From an uncultured Sphingomonas sp. (GTDB lineage Bacteria > Pseudomonadota > Alphaproteobacteria > Sphingomonadales > Sphingomonadaceae): DNA of 64,000 nt. The notes under the pieces are model-generated. The model did no database searches. It was not told the origin of the DNA and saw only the letters and a program-made list of their open reading frames with translations. Made by a program: the position numbers and the translations under genes. The stretch spans positions 1 through 64,000 of the forward strand of contig NZ_CAJXWX010000015.1 in the NCBI RefSeq assembly GCF_913062585.1. The letters run 5' to 3'. Shown piece after piece: positions 43,360 to 51,867 of this stretch (position 1 is the stretch's first letter; every line of letters starts with the position of its first letter).

Positions 43360-44543
43360 CCGCGCTCGCCCATCCCGCCGACCTGCCCTTCGCCGACGAG
43401 GGGGCAGCACCCCTGCTGGCGGCCAAGCGGATGACCTGGGTGCTCGCCGCGCTGTTCGTCACCTTCCTGGCCTGGGCCTGGTTCGCCGAACTGGACGAGG
43501 TCGCCACCGGCACCGGCCGCGTCGTACCCACCAGCCGCGAACAAGTGCTGCAATCGCTGGAGGGCGGCATCCTCGCCAAGATGCTGGTCCGCCAGGACGA
43601 TATCGTGAAACCGGGCCAGATCCTCGCCCAGCTCGACCCGACCCAGGCTGGATCGACCGTCGAGGAAAGCGCCGCCAAATACCGCGCCGCACTGGCCGCC
43701 CAGGCCCGGTTGCAGGCGGAGGTCAACGGCACCCCCCTGACCTTCTCGCCCGAACTCGACGCCTTCCCCGCGCTCAAGGCCGAGCAGCAAAGGCTGTACG
43801 ACGCGCGCCGCCGCAGTCTGACCAGTTCGGTCGGCCTGATCGACGAGTCCCTGGCGCTGATCGGGCGCGAGGTCGGGATCGGCGAGTCCCTGATCGACGT
43901 CGGCGCGGCCAGCAATGTCGAGGTGCTGCGCCTGAAGCGGCAGCGGGCCGAACTGGACCTCAAGAAATCCGACCTGCGCTCACAATATGTCGTCGAGGCG
44001 CGGCAGGACCTGGCCAAGGTCAGCGAGGAGGTCGAGGCGCTCGCCCCCGTCGTGCGCGGCCGCTCCGACACGCTCCAGCGCCTGACGCTACGCTCGCCGG
44101 TGCGCGGCGTGGTCAAGAATATCGAGGTGTCGACCATCGGCGGCGTCATTCCCCCGAACGGCAAGATCATGGAGATCGTGCCGCTCGACGAACGCCTGCT
44201 GGTCGAGGCGCGTATCTCGCCGCGCGACATCGCCTTCATCCGCCCCGGCCAGCGCGCCAGCGTCAAGATCACCGCCTATGACTATGCGATCTTCGGCGGG
44301 CTGGAGGGACGGGTCAGCAGCATCTCGCCCGACACCATCCGCGACGAGGTGAACCCGGACGTCTATTATTATCGCGTCTTCGTGCGCACGACGGCGGACT
44401 CGCTGGTCAACAAGGCGGGCAAGCGCTTTCCGATCGTGCCCGGCATGATCGCCACCGCCGACATCCATACCGGCCAGAAGACGGTCCTCCAATATCTGCT
44501 CAAACCGCTCAACCGCGCGCGCGAGGCGATGCGCGAGCGATGA
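43356..44543 (+). CDS. HlyD/LapC-type periplasmic adaptor of the adhesin secretion system
   Basis: A 395-residue membrane-fusion protein. One N-terminal helix (MTWVLAALFVTFLAWAWF) anchors it in the inner membrane; a lipoyl/biotinyl-like segment (EGGILAKMLVRQDDIVKPGQ), a coiled-coil hairpin (VEVLRLKRQRAELDLKKSDL), the second lipoyl half (LRSPVRGVVKNIEV) and a beta-barrel (VKITAYDYAIFGGLEGRV) follow. The C-terminal IVPGMIATADIHTGQKTVLQ is the family signature. ATG overlaps the ABC stop. It bridges exporter and outer-membrane channel. Confidence 0.93.
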   Translation: MTALAHPADLPFADEGAAPLLAAKRMTWVLAALFVTFLAWAWFAELDEVATGTGRVVPTSREQVLQSLEGGILAKMLVRQDDIVKPGQILAQLDPTQAGSTVEESAAKYRAALAAQARLQAEVNGTPLTFSPELDAFPALKAEQQRLYDARRRSLTSSVGLIDESLALIGREVGIGESLIDVGAASNVEVLRLKRQRAELDLKKSDLRSQYVVEARQDLAKVSEEVEALAPVVRGRSDTLQRLTLRSPVRGVVKNIEVSTIGGVIPPNGKIMEIVPLDERLLVEARISPRDIAFIRPGQRASVKITAYDYAIFGGLEGRVSSISPDTIRDEVNPDVYYYRVFVRTTADSLVNKAGKRFPIVPGMIATADIHTGQKTVLQYLLKPLNRAREAMRER

Positions 44544-44589
44544 ACGGCTTCGTTTCCCATCCGCCGCCCTCAGCAAAAGGACAAGTCCC

Positions 44590-45039
44590 ATGCCCAAGGA
44601 AATGGCCGCCCGTTACCACCCGCCCGCGCAGCGCAGCGCCATGCCGCCGCCCATGCTGGATCGCGCGCCCAGCCTGCTCGACCTGGCCCGCCAGACCAAG
44701 GCGATGCGCGCCCATATCGCGCAATTCTTTCCCCGCGACGTGTTCCGCGATTCCGCCTGGGACATGATGCTGGAGCTGTTCATCGCGGAAGAACAGAATC
44801 GGCCGCTCTGCGTGAAGGAACTGATCCTGGTATCCGGCGAAAGCTCGACCAGCGCGCTGCGACGGATCGACCGGCTGGAGGGTGCTGGGCTGTTGCGGCG
44901 GCGGACGGATCCTGCGGATCACCGGCGCCTGGCCGTCACCCTGACCCAGCGCGGCACCGAGGCGATGACCGCGATGCTGCGCCACCTGTACCTGACCATG
45001 GGGGAGGAACGCCGCACGCCCCCCGGGCGGCCGGGCTGA
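44590..45039 (+). CDS. MarR-like winged-helix regulator
   Basis: A 149-residue protein with a winged helix at about residues 55-125: CVKELILVSGESSTSALRRI, then DRLEGAGLLRRRTDPADHRR, then VTLTQRGTEAM, which follows the MarR wing pattern. AAAGGA precedes the ATG. It is 46 bases after the adaptor gene on the same strand, so it is probably the last gene of the secretion operon and may control adhesin production. The ligand is unknown. The N-terminal 35 residues are outside the domain. Confidence 0.82.
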   Translation: MPKEMAARYHPPAQRSAMPPPMLDRAPSLLDLARQTKAMRAHIAQFFPRDVFRDSAWDMMLELFIAEEQNRPLCVKELILVSGESSTSALRRIDRLEGAGLLRRRTDPADHRRLAVTLTQRGTEAMTAMLRHLYLTMGEERRTPPGRPG

Positions 45040-45051
45040 CCGGCCGGCCGC

Positions 45052-45876
45052 TCAGGACCCCGCCGCGCCGTCCTCGGGGCGATAGCCCAGTTGTTGCGAG
45101 ATGCGCGCGGTCGCCTCGGCCAGGATCCGCCGCGCCTCGGGGATCGTCACCGATTGCGACCCGTCGATCGTCTCCAGAAAGGGGATGGTCAGCGCCGCCA
45201 TGCAATCGCCACCGAAGCCGAAGACCGGATAGCTGATGTCGGTCACGCCGCGCGTGACCGGGCTCTCGCGCAGTTCATAGCCCTGCGTCCGCACCCGCTC
45301 CAGTTCCTCGGTCAGCCGCGCGCGCCCGATGGGCCGCCCCTGGACCAGCTCGGCCCGATCGATGATACGGCCAAGCTGTGCGGGCGGCGCAAAGGCCAGC
45401 AGCACCTTGCCCGAACAGCTCGCGACGATGTCGATCGAAGCGCCCATGCGCAGCGCAAAGCCGCGCGTGCCGGGATTTTCCTCGCGCGCGATGACCAGCC
45501 CCGCCCCGCCCTCGATCACCACCAGGTGACAGGATTGGCCGACGGTCAGCGCCAGCGACTGCATCTCAGGGAGGGCCGCGGCGGTCAGCTGGCGCGCGGG
45601 CGTCGCGCGATAGGCGATGTCGAGGAATTTATAGGTGACGCGGTACCGGTCGTCGATCGGCGACTTTTCCAGATAGCGCGCCTCCTCCATCACTACCACG
45701 ATGCGGAACAGCTCGCCCAGCGAGCGGCCGAGCGCGGTCGCCATTTCGCTGACCAACATGCCCTGCGGGTGGCTGGCGAGCAGTTCGATGATGAGGAACG
45801 CCTTGTCCAGCGCGGGCGCGGCATAGCTGCCCTTGCGGGTGCGCCCCTCCCCCGTCTTGCCGCCCTCAGCCGTCAT
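45052..45876 (-). CDS. IclR-family regulator of the deoxysugar cluster
   Basis: A 274-residue IclR regulator with the N-terminal winged helix (LDKAFLIIELLASHPQGMLV, MATALGRSLGELFRIVVVME) and the GAF-like effector domain (MGASIDIVASCSGKVLLAFA, then GVTDISYPVFGFGG). ATG 45876 follows GGGAGG; an open frame extends to 45927 without support. It is 69 bases downstream of the zinc dehydrogenase gene on the same strand and near divergent mutarotase genes, so it probably senses a sugar acid of the pathway and controls these operons. Confidence 0.88.
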   Translation of the reverse strand: MTAEGGKTGEGRTRKGSYAAPALDKAFLIIELLASHPQGMLVSEMATALGRSLGELFRIVVVMEEARYLEKSPIDDRYRVTYKFLDIAYRATPARQLTAAALPEMQSLALTVGQSCHLVVIEGGAGLVIAREENPGTRGFALRMGASIDIVASCSGKVLLAFAPPAQLGRIIDRAELVQGRPIGRARLTEELERVRTQGYELRESPVTRGVTDISYPVFGFGGDCMAALTIPFLETIDGSQSVTIPEARRILAEATARISQQLGYRPEDGAAGS

Positions 45877-45945
45877 AGCGCCTCCCAAACCAGTCCGTCG
45901 ATTAGGACGATGGCGGACATCGGGCAAGGCGGTCGCAGGCTCCCC

Positions 45946-46962
45946 TCAGGCAATGGTGACGATCGCCTTCAGCACCGAATCCGCCTCCGCGATCAGCTCG
46001 GGCAGCCGCCGTGGCGCGTCGTCCAGGGTGAGACCATGCGTGCGGATCGCGTCGGTCGGGATCGCGCCCGATCGGATGCTGGCGATGACATGGTCAAAAT
46101 CGACCGACAGCGCGTTGCGGCTGGCGATCATCGTCGTCTCGCGCTTGTGGAATTCGGGATCGGCAAAGACCAGATCGTCCTTGCACACCCCGACCAGCGT
46201 ATAGCTGCCGCCATGCGCCACCCAGTTCAGCCCGGCGCGCATCGCATGGATATTGCCGGTCGCGTCGAAGACATGGTCGAACATCTCGGCGCCGGTCATC
46301 GCGGCCAGCGTCTCGCCCAGCCGATCATCCGCCACCACGCCCTCGTCGAAACCCAGATGATCGCGGGCATAGGCCAGGCGCGGCGCACGGGTATCCGCCA
46401 GCACGATCCGCCCCGCCCCCGCGATCCGTGCGAACAGAGCGACCGCGATGCCGATCGGTCCCGCGCCGATCACCACCGCCTCGTCCCCCGCCGACAGGCC
46501 GGAGCGGCGGACGGCATGGGCGCCGATCGCCAGGAACTCGACCATCGCCGCCTGGTCGAGCGACAGGCCGGTGGCGTCGATCACCGCGCTTTCGGGGACC
46601 GACAGCCATTCGCACATGCCGCCATCGGCATGGACGCCCAGCACGCTGATCCGCGCGCAGCAATTGGGCTTGCCCCGGCGACAGGCGCGGCAGGTTCCAC
46701 AGGCGAGATAGGGGTTGATCGTCACCACCTGCCCCGGGGTCAGCGCCGAGCCCTCGGGCGCCTCGACAACCTCGCCCGCCAGCTCATGGCCGATCAGCCG
46801 GGGATATTCCAGGAACGGGTGCTTGCCAGCATAGATGTGATAGTCGGTGCCACAGATGCCGGCGCGCCGCATCCGCAGCAGGACATGGCCCGGTCCCCGC
46901 TCCGGCCGAGGCCGCTCCTCGACGCGAATATCCTGGGGACGCACACAGACCAGCGCCTTCAT
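45946..46962 (-). CDS. Zinc-dependent alcohol dehydrogenase, sugar/sugar-acid type
   Basis: A 338-residue medium-chain dehydrogenase. The catalytic zinc site is RAGICGTDYHIYAG and the GHE of LIGHELAGEV, the structural zinc Cys cluster is ACGTCRACRRGKPNC, and the NAD site is VIGAGPIGIAVALFARIAGA. It is most like L-galactonate/L-threonate-type polyol dehydrogenases. In this cluster it could oxidise L-fucose (or a similar sugar) to its lactone or act on a later acid; which step is not decided by sequence. It is divergent from the mutarotase gene and followed by the IclR gene. Confidence 0.87.
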   Translation of the reverse strand: MKALVCVRPQDIRVEERPRPERGPGHVLLRMRRAGICGTDYHIYAGKHPFLEYPRLIGHELAGEVVEAPEGSALTPGQVVTINPYLACGTCRACRRGKPNCCARISVLGVHADGGMCEWLSVPESAVIDATGLSLDQAAMVEFLAIGAHAVRRSGLSAGDEAVVIGAGPIGIAVALFARIAGAGRIVLADTRAPRLAYARDHLGFDEGVVADDRLGETLAAMTGAEMFDHVFDATGNIHAMRAGLNWVAHGGSYTLVGVCKDDLVFADPEFHKRETTMIASRNALSVDFDHVIASIRSGAIPTDAIRTHGLTLDDAPRRLPELIAEADSVLKAIVTIA

Positions 46963-47066
46963 GTCACCCTCTCCGCAATCCTATATGCAATCATGCTCTC
47001 ACATATGCCATTGATGCACAGGTGTGGGAACGCTAAAACGACACGAAAAGAGAGAGGAGGCTCGAT
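46963..47066. promoter_or_regulatory. Divergent control region of dehydrogenase and mutarotase operons
   Basis: About 104 bases serving two divergent promoters. It has a near-direct repeat, ATATGCAATCATGC (from 46983) and ATATGCCATTGATGC (from about 47003), two helical turns apart, a plausible regulator target. The mutarotase has a strong GAGAGAGGAGG ribosome site just before its ATG. Confidence 0.5.
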
Positions 47067-47405
47067 ATGGCCCGACGGATATGCTTCGCGCTGGACCTGG
47101 TCGCCGATGCGGCGCTGATCGCCGACTATGAAAAGGCTCATGCCGCCGGGGCCGCCTGGCCCGAGGTGACGGCGGCGATCCGGGCCAAGGGGTTCACCGC
47201 GATGGAAATCTGGCGCACCGGCGACCGGCTGGTCATGATCGCCGAAGTGACGGACGACTGGCCCCGCGCGATCCCGGCTGAGCTGGCGGCCGTGGATACC
47301 CGATGGGAAGCGGCGATGGACCGTTTCCAAAAGCCGCTGCCCCACGCCGCACCGGGGGAGAAATGGGTCGCGATGGAGCGTATCTATTCGTTGGACGCCC
47401 AGTGA
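47067..47405 (+). CDS. L-rhamnose/L-fucose mutarotase family protein
   Basis: A 112-residue member of the L-rhamnose mutarotase family, ferredoxin-like dimers that interconvert alpha and beta sugar anomers. Family segments are RICFALDLVADAALIADYEK (start), FTAMEIWRTGDRLVMIAEV, and WVAMERIYSLD (C-terminus). A similar mutarotase acts on L-fucose in the Campylobacter fucose locus. Its stop overlaps the GTG of the next gene. Confidence 0.88.
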   Translation: MARRICFALDLVADAALIADYEKAHAAGAAWPEVTAAIRAKGFTAMEIWRTGDRLVMIAEVTDDWPRAIPAELAAVDTRWEAAMDRFQKPLPHAAPGEKWVAMERIYSLDAQ

Positions 47406-48562
47406 CCGCAGCCGCGACCGAGACCGTGACCGTGACCACGACCGCGACCGCCCCCGTCATCCTGCAATTCGGCACCAGCCGCTTCCTCCAGGCGCATGTC
47501 GACCTGTTCGCCGAGGAGGCGCGCGCCGCCGGACAGGCGGTGCCGCCGATCGTCATCGTCCAGACGACCAACGATCCCGAACGGGCCAAGCGTCTGGCGG
47601 GCTTTGCCGATCCGGCGGGTTTCCCGGTCATCCTGCGCGGCCTTCGCGACGGCGCCCGGTATGAGCGGACCGTCCAGGTGCGCAGCGTGCGCGAAGGGCT
47701 GAGCGCCGGTGCGGACTGGGAGCGGTTGACGGCATTGGCTGGGCGGGCGACGCATATCGTCTCCAACACCGGCGATACGGGCTATGCGATCCCCGACAGC
47801 GACCGGACGGCACCGGCCGATGATGCGGTGCCGACCAGCTTTTGCGGCTTGTTGACCGCGTTGCTCCACCGGCGATGGCGGGCGGGCGAACCGGGCCTGA
47901 CGATGCTGCCCTGCGAACTGGTGGTGCGAAACGGCGATGTCCTGCGCGCGGCAATCACCGGGCTGGCGCGCGACCAGCGGCGCGACGCGGCTTTCATCGC
48001 GTGGCTGGAGCGCGAATGCGTCTGGGCCAACACGCTGGTCGACCGGATCGTCAGCGAGCCCCTATCGCCGGCGGGCGCCGTCGCCGAGCCCTATGCCCTC
48101 TGGGCGATCGAGCGGCAGCCGGGTCTCACCCTGCCCTTCACCCATCCCGACATCGTGCCGACCGACGAACTGGAGCGCTATGAGCGGCTGAAGCTGCACA
48201 TATTGAACCTTGGCCATACATGGCTGGCCGGACGATGGCGTGCACAGGGCGCGCCCGAGGGACAGACGGTCCGCGCGGCGCTGGCCAATGCGGACACGCG
48301 GCGCGCGCTCGACCGCGTGATGGCGCAGGAGGTGCTGCCGGGCTTTGCCGCCCACGGGATGGAGGATGAAGCACGGGACTATATCGCGACGACGCTGGAG
48401 CGCTTCGCCAATCCCTTTCTCGACCACAGGCTGTCGGACATCTTCGGCGGTCATGCGGCGAAGGTGGAGAAGCGGATCGGCGGGTTCATCCGATGGGTGG
48501 ACGGCTCGGGGCAGAAGGTCGCGATGCCGGAATTGCGGGCTCTGGCGGCGCAATCGGGCTGA
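47402..48562 (+). CDS. Mannitol dehydrogenase family oxidoreductase (UxaB/tagaturonate reductase-like)
   Basis: A 386-residue long-chain dehydrogenase. The NAD-binding region is VILQFGTSRFLQAHVDLFAE, and the catalytic segment KLHILNLGHTWLAG contains the conserved Lys-x5-Asn-x2-His of the family. Relatives reduce tagaturonate or fructuronate or oxidise mannitol. It is coupled to the mutarotase by a GTGA overlap, so it works on a related sugar; altronate/tagaturonate chemistry would fit the GH28 pectinase and the UxaA-like dehydratase nearby. It is shorter than UxaB (about 480), mainly at the N-terminus. Confidence 0.85.
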   Translation: MTAAATETVTVTTTATAPVILQFGTSRFLQAHVDLFAEEARAAGQAVPPIVIVQTTNDPERAKRLAGFADPAGFPVILRGLRDGARYERTVQVRSVREGLSAGADWERLTALAGRATHIVSNTGDTGYAIPDSDRTAPADDAVPTSFCGLLTALLHRRWRAGEPGLTMLPCELVVRNGDVLRAAITGLARDQRRDAAFIAWLERECVWANTLVDRIVSEPLSPAGAVAEPYALWAIERQPGLTLPFTHPDIVPTDELERYERLKLHILNLGHTWLAGRWRAQGAPEGQTVRAALANADTRRALDRVMAQEVLPGFAAHGMEDEARDYIATTLERFANPFLDHRLSDIFGGHAAKVEKRIGGFIRWVDGSGQKVAMPELRALAAQSG

Positions 48563-48601
48563 TCGCCCGGGAATGCCGCGCTTGCTGATAGCCTGTCTCG
48601 T

Positions 48602-48686
48602 GGCCTTCGACGTCGCTCAGGCTGAACGGGCGGGGGGATCGGGTCTGGATACCGACATCCGTTCACGCTGAGCGAAGTCGAAGCGC
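48602..48686. repeat. Intergenic palindromic repeat, CTTCGAC-GCTCAG type
   Basis: GGCCTTCGACGTCGCTCAG on the left pairs with CTGAGCGAAGTCGAAGCG on the right. The same repeat type is present at 57404-57481. It lies between convergent genes and could serve as a bidirectional terminator. Confidence 0.8.
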
Positions 48687-48712
48687 ACGCCCCGACCGCA
48701 CAGCCGCAGCCG

Positions 48713-49936
48713 TTACGCCGCCTGCGGCAAACAGCCAGGCCCCTTGGCCCCGGCCGCCTTGTAGGTCAGGACGAATTCCTGATGCCCCAGCGCTTCCGAC
48801 TTGGTTTGCGCCCCGCCCGATACCGCGACGATCAAGTCGACGATCTCCGCCCCCACCGCGTCCAGCGTCGCCTCACCATAGAGGATGCGACCGGCATTGA
48901 CGTCCATGTCCCCTTCCATCCGGGCATACATTTCCGGATTGGCGGCGATCTTGATGACCGGCGAGATGGCCGAGCCCACGACCGAGCCGCGTCCGGTCAC
49001 GAACAGGTTGATATGCGCGCCGCACGCGATCAGCTCGCCGATCTCGGCATTGTCGACGATGTTGGGGAAGCCGAACTTCGGATCGCCCGCGGGCACCACG
49101 TCGAGCAGGTACAGGCCCGGTCCCGGTGCCTGTTCGGCGGGCAGGATCACGCCGGTGATCGGACGGCTGCCCGACTTGGCATAGGCGCCCGCCGACTTCT
49201 CCTCCTGGCTGGTCAGGCCTCCCTCGGCATTACCCGGCGCGAAGCTGCCATAGCCCATCGCCCGGTAATAACGTTCGGCCTGCGCGACCGACGCGATCAA
49301 CGCCTCGGCTACCTCCGGCGTCGCGGCGCGCTCGGCCATATGGCCTTCGCAGCCGATCATCTCGCCCGTTTCCTCGAAGATGCAGATCGCACCCGCGTCG
49401 TAGAGCGTGTCGAACGCGCGGCCCACCGCCGGATTGCCGGTGATGCCGCTGGTCCCGTCCGACCCGCCGCAGATGGTGCCGATCACCAGCTCCGACAGGG
49501 TCATCGGCACGCGCACCGCCTGCGCGTCCGCCGCCGCGCGGACGCGTTCGACGGCAGCGATCCCCGCCTCCATCGCGCCGCGCGTGCCGCCCGATTGCTG
49601 GATGACGATCGTCTCCACGGGGCGCCCCTGCTCACGCGCATTGGCGGCCAGCGCCTCGCGATTGAAACTCTCGCAGCCCAGCGAGAGCAGCACCACGCCC
49701 CCGACATTGGGATGCGTCGTCAGCGCCTTCATCATCGCCAGCGCATAGTCATTGGGGTAGCAGCCGGGAAAGCCGATCAGTTGCACGCGCGGATCGTCCA
49801 TCTTGTCGACGATGCGGCGCGCCACATGGTGCGCGCACTCGACCAGATAGACGACGACGATGGCGTCGCGAATGCCCTTGCGTCCATCGGGGCGCGCCCA
49901 AGCCTGCCAGGTCCGCTCGGTCATGCCCCCGTTCAT
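48713..49936 (-). CDS. UxaA-family dehydratase, large (C-terminal) subunit
   Basis: A 407-residue protein matching the catalytic part of altronate/galactarate dehydratases. Family markers are IGFPGCYPNDYALAMMKALT, VVLLSLGCESFNREALA, VIGTICGGSDGTSGITGNPA, EMIGCEGHMAERA and ISPVIKIAANPEMYARMEGD. Conserved Cys residues could ligate an iron-type metal. In E. coli the SAF and catalytic parts are one protein; here they are two genes overlapping by ATGA, as in the Campylobacter fucose locus. In this setting it is the best candidate for L-fuconate dehydratase, making 2-keto-3-deoxy-L-fuconate. Altronate is the alternative substrate. Confidence 0.86.
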   Translation of the reverse strand: MNGGMTERTWQAWARPDGRKGIRDAIVVVYLVECAHHVARRIVDKMDDPRVQLIGFPGCYPNDYALAMMKALTTHPNVGGVVLLSLGCESFNREALAANAREQGRPVETIVIQQSGGTRGAMEAGIAAVERVRAAADAQAVRVPMTLSELVIGTICGGSDGTSGITGNPAVGRAFDTLYDAGAICIFEETGEMIGCEGHMAERAATPEVAEALIASVAQAERYYRAMGYGSFAPGNAEGGLTSQEEKSAGAYAKSGSRPITGVILPAEQAPGPGLYLLDVVPAGDPKFGFPNIVDNAEIGELIACGAHINLFVTGRGSVVGSAISPVIKIAANPEMYARMEGDMDVNAGRILYGEATLDAVGAEIVDLIVAVSGGAQTKSEALGHQEFVLTYKAAGAKGPGCLPQAA

Positions 49937-50232
49937 GCGTGATCTCCATGCGCGTCGCGCAGATGGGCGGGAATATAGTCGCTTTGCATATTGTGCATGT
50001 GAACCCAGCCCCCGGCGGGCGCGTCATGCGTCATCGAGCCGATCGGCATGCCATATTTGATGACCTTGTCACCGGTCCTCAGCGGCACGACCGCCAGCTT
50101 GTGGCCCAGTGCCACCTGTTCGGTGACGAGCAGGTCATGGCCGTCGACGCCGATCCGCTCGCCCGGCTCGACCGTGCGGCAGCAGACGGCGACATTGTCG
50201 GTCGGGGTCAGGCGAATTGCGGCCACACTCAT
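49933..50232 (-). CDS. UxaA-family dehydratase, small SAF-domain subunit
   Basis: A 99-residue SAF domain (RLTPTDNVAVCCRTVEPGER, GHKLAVVPLRTGDKVIKYGM, GWVHMHNMQSDY), the N-terminal part of altronate dehydratase as a separate gene. ATG 50232 follows GGAG at seven bases; the open frame runs on to 50346 but overlaps the amidohydrolase gene. It should pair with the large subunit to make the active enzyme. Confidence 0.87.
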   Translation of the reverse strand: MSVAAIRLTPTDNVAVCCRTVEPGERIGVDGHDLLVTEQVALGHKLAVVPLRTGDKVIKYGMPIGSMTHDAPAGGWVHMHNMQSDYIPAHLRDAHGDHA

Positions 50233-50251
50233 GCGCTTGCTCCGGTATCGG

Positions 50252-51151
50252 TCACAGGTCGAGACCAAGTCGATAGATGCGGTTGGCGTTGCGCCCCCAC
50301 AGGTCCCGCCGCTCGTCATCGGAAAATCCGGCCAGCAGCGTCTCATAGGCGCCCAGCGTCCGGTCGAGATCGGCCGCCAGACGGTCGGTCGGGAAATTCG
50401 ACGCGACCATCACGCGGTCCGTACCGAACCGGTCGATCACTTCGGCGACGATAGCGGCGAAACCGGCGGGGTCGAAGCGCGGGCCGATAAAGCCCGCGCC
50501 CGACAGCTTGATCGCGGCATGGGACATGGCGGCAAAGGCGTTCAGCCCGGCGCGCCATGCCTCCAGCCCATCCGCCGGGATCGGCAGCGCCAGATGGTTG
50601 AGGATCACCGGCACCTCGGGACGCCGCGCCGCGACCTCGGCCAACCCGGCCAGTTGGGGCGGAAAGCCGTGAAAGTCGTAGCTCAACCCATAGCGGCCGA
50701 GCAGCGCATAGCCCTCGCGCCAGCGGGGATCGCGGGTCAGATCCATGGCATAGGCGCGGCGGGCGGGATCGCTCGGGTGCCAGTTGATCAGGTGGCGGAT
50801 ACCCTTCACCCGCGCGTGCCCGGCCTGCCAGGCCAGTTGCGGCTCGACCGCCGGATGGTTCAGCTCGACCCGCGCGACGATGGCGCTGGGCAGGCCGTCG
50901 TCATGCGCGACCCGGTTGAGCCACACCGTCTCGTCCGCCCCCTGCCCCGGATCGGCGCCCGCATCGACATGCACCGCGCCGACCAGATTCCACGCCGCCA
51001 GCTCCGCCCGGTAATCGGCGATGCGATAGGTCGCGGCGATCGGCGCGACCTCGGCCGCATCGAGCCAAGGGTAGCGCAGCACGCCATGGTCCCACAGGTG
51101 GAAATGCGCATCGACAAAGGGCGGCCGGGCGGCGTTCACGCCATCGTCCAT
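50252..51151 (-). CDS. Amidohydrolase family sugar lactonase (predicted L-fucono-lactonase)
   Basis: A 299-residue metal-dependent hydrolase of the amidohydrolase-2 family. The metal-site start FVDAHFHLWDHGVLRYPWLD is typical of L-rhamnono/L-fucono-lactonases, followed by the region GIRHLINWHP, a His in VILNHLALP, and the catalytic Asp region VMVASNFPTDRL. In the pathway it opens the lactone made by sugar dehydrogenase. The start is ATG 51151, overlapping the SDR gene by 16 bases; a GTG at 51139 giving a GTGA overlap is equally possible. Confidence 0.85.
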   Translation of the reverse strand: MDDGVNAARPPFVDAHFHLWDHGVLRYPWLDAAEVAPIAATYRIADYRAELAAWNLVGAVHVDAGADPGQGADETVWLNRVAHDDGLPSAIVARVELNHPAVEPQLAWQAGHARVKGIRHLINWHPSDPARRAYAMDLTRDPRWREGYALLGRYGLSYDFHGFPPQLAGLAEVAARRPEVPVILNHLALPIPADGLEAWRAGLNAFAAMSHAAIKLSGAGFIGPRFDPAGFAAIVAEVIDRFGTDRVMVASNFPTDRLAADLDRTLGAYETLLAGFSDDERRDLWGRNANRIYRLGLDL

Positions 51152-51867
51152 CCGCCGTCGATGACGTGCAACTGTCCGGTCGTATAGGCGCTCTCGTCCG
51201 AGGCGAGATACAGGGTTAGCGCGGCGATCTCCTCGGCGCGGCCCAGACGGCCCATCGGCTGGCGCGCGATAAAGGCCGCGCGCGCCGCCTGGGCATCGCC
51301 CGTCGCGGCGAGCCGCTCGTCCAGGCTGGGCGACTGGACGGTGCCCGGGCAGATCGCGTTGCAGCGTATGCCCTGACCGACATAGTCGAGCGCGACCGAG
51401 CGGGTGATCCCCGCCACCGCCGCCTTGGACGCGCAATAGGCATAGCGATTGCCGACGCCGATCACCGCGCCTGCGACCGACGCCATGTTGACGATCGCGC
51501 CGCCCCCGTTCGAGATCATCGCGGGCAGGAAGGCCTGGAGCATATGGGTGATCGCATGGACGTTCAGGTCGAAGGACAGGCGATAGCCCGCGTCCTTCGT
51601 CGTCAGCAGGTCGCCCGCATCGACATAACCCGCGCAGTTGAACAGCACGTCCACCGCCCCCGTCCGCTCGCCGAACGCCGCGATCGCCGCCGGATCGAGC
51701 AGGTCGAGCGTTTCGGCGGTGCAACCCCGAAGGCTCGCCAGCGCCTCGGCATTGCGGTCGACCGCGATCACCTGCGCGCCCTCGGCGGCGAACAGCTCGG
51801 CGGCGGCCCGGCCGATGCCCTGGCCCGCGCCCGTCACGATCGCCCGCTTACCCTGCAGACGGTTCAT
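51136..51867 (-). CDS. SDR dehydrogenase, predicted 2-keto-3-deoxy-L-fuconate dehydrogenase
   Basis: A 243-residue SDR with TGAGQGIG, a catalytic Ser in VNMASVAGAV, YCASKAA, and the C-terminal YLASDESAYTTGQLHVIDGG. The overall sequence is close to the DHRS6/BDH2 group, which includes the bacterial 2-keto-3-deoxy-L-fuconate 4-dehydrogenase; segments DVLFNCAGYVDAGDLL and GIRCNAICPGTVQSPSLDER are characteristic. It would yield 2,4-diketo-3-deoxy-L-fuconate, the substrate of the FAH-family hydrolase upstream. Its ATG overlaps the transporter stop. Confidence 0.87.
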   Translation of the reverse strand: MNRLQGKRAIVTGAGQGIGRAAAELFAAEGAQVIAVDRNAEALASLRGCTAETLDLLDPAAIAAFGERTGAVDVLFNCAGYVDAGDLLTTKDAGYRLSFDLNVHAITHMLQAFLPAMISNGGGAIVNMASVAGAVIGVGNRYAYCASKAAVAGITRSVALDYVGQGIRCNAICPGTVQSPSLDERLAATGDAQAARAAFIARQPMGRLGRAEEIAALTLYLASDESAYTTGQLHVIDGGWTMA

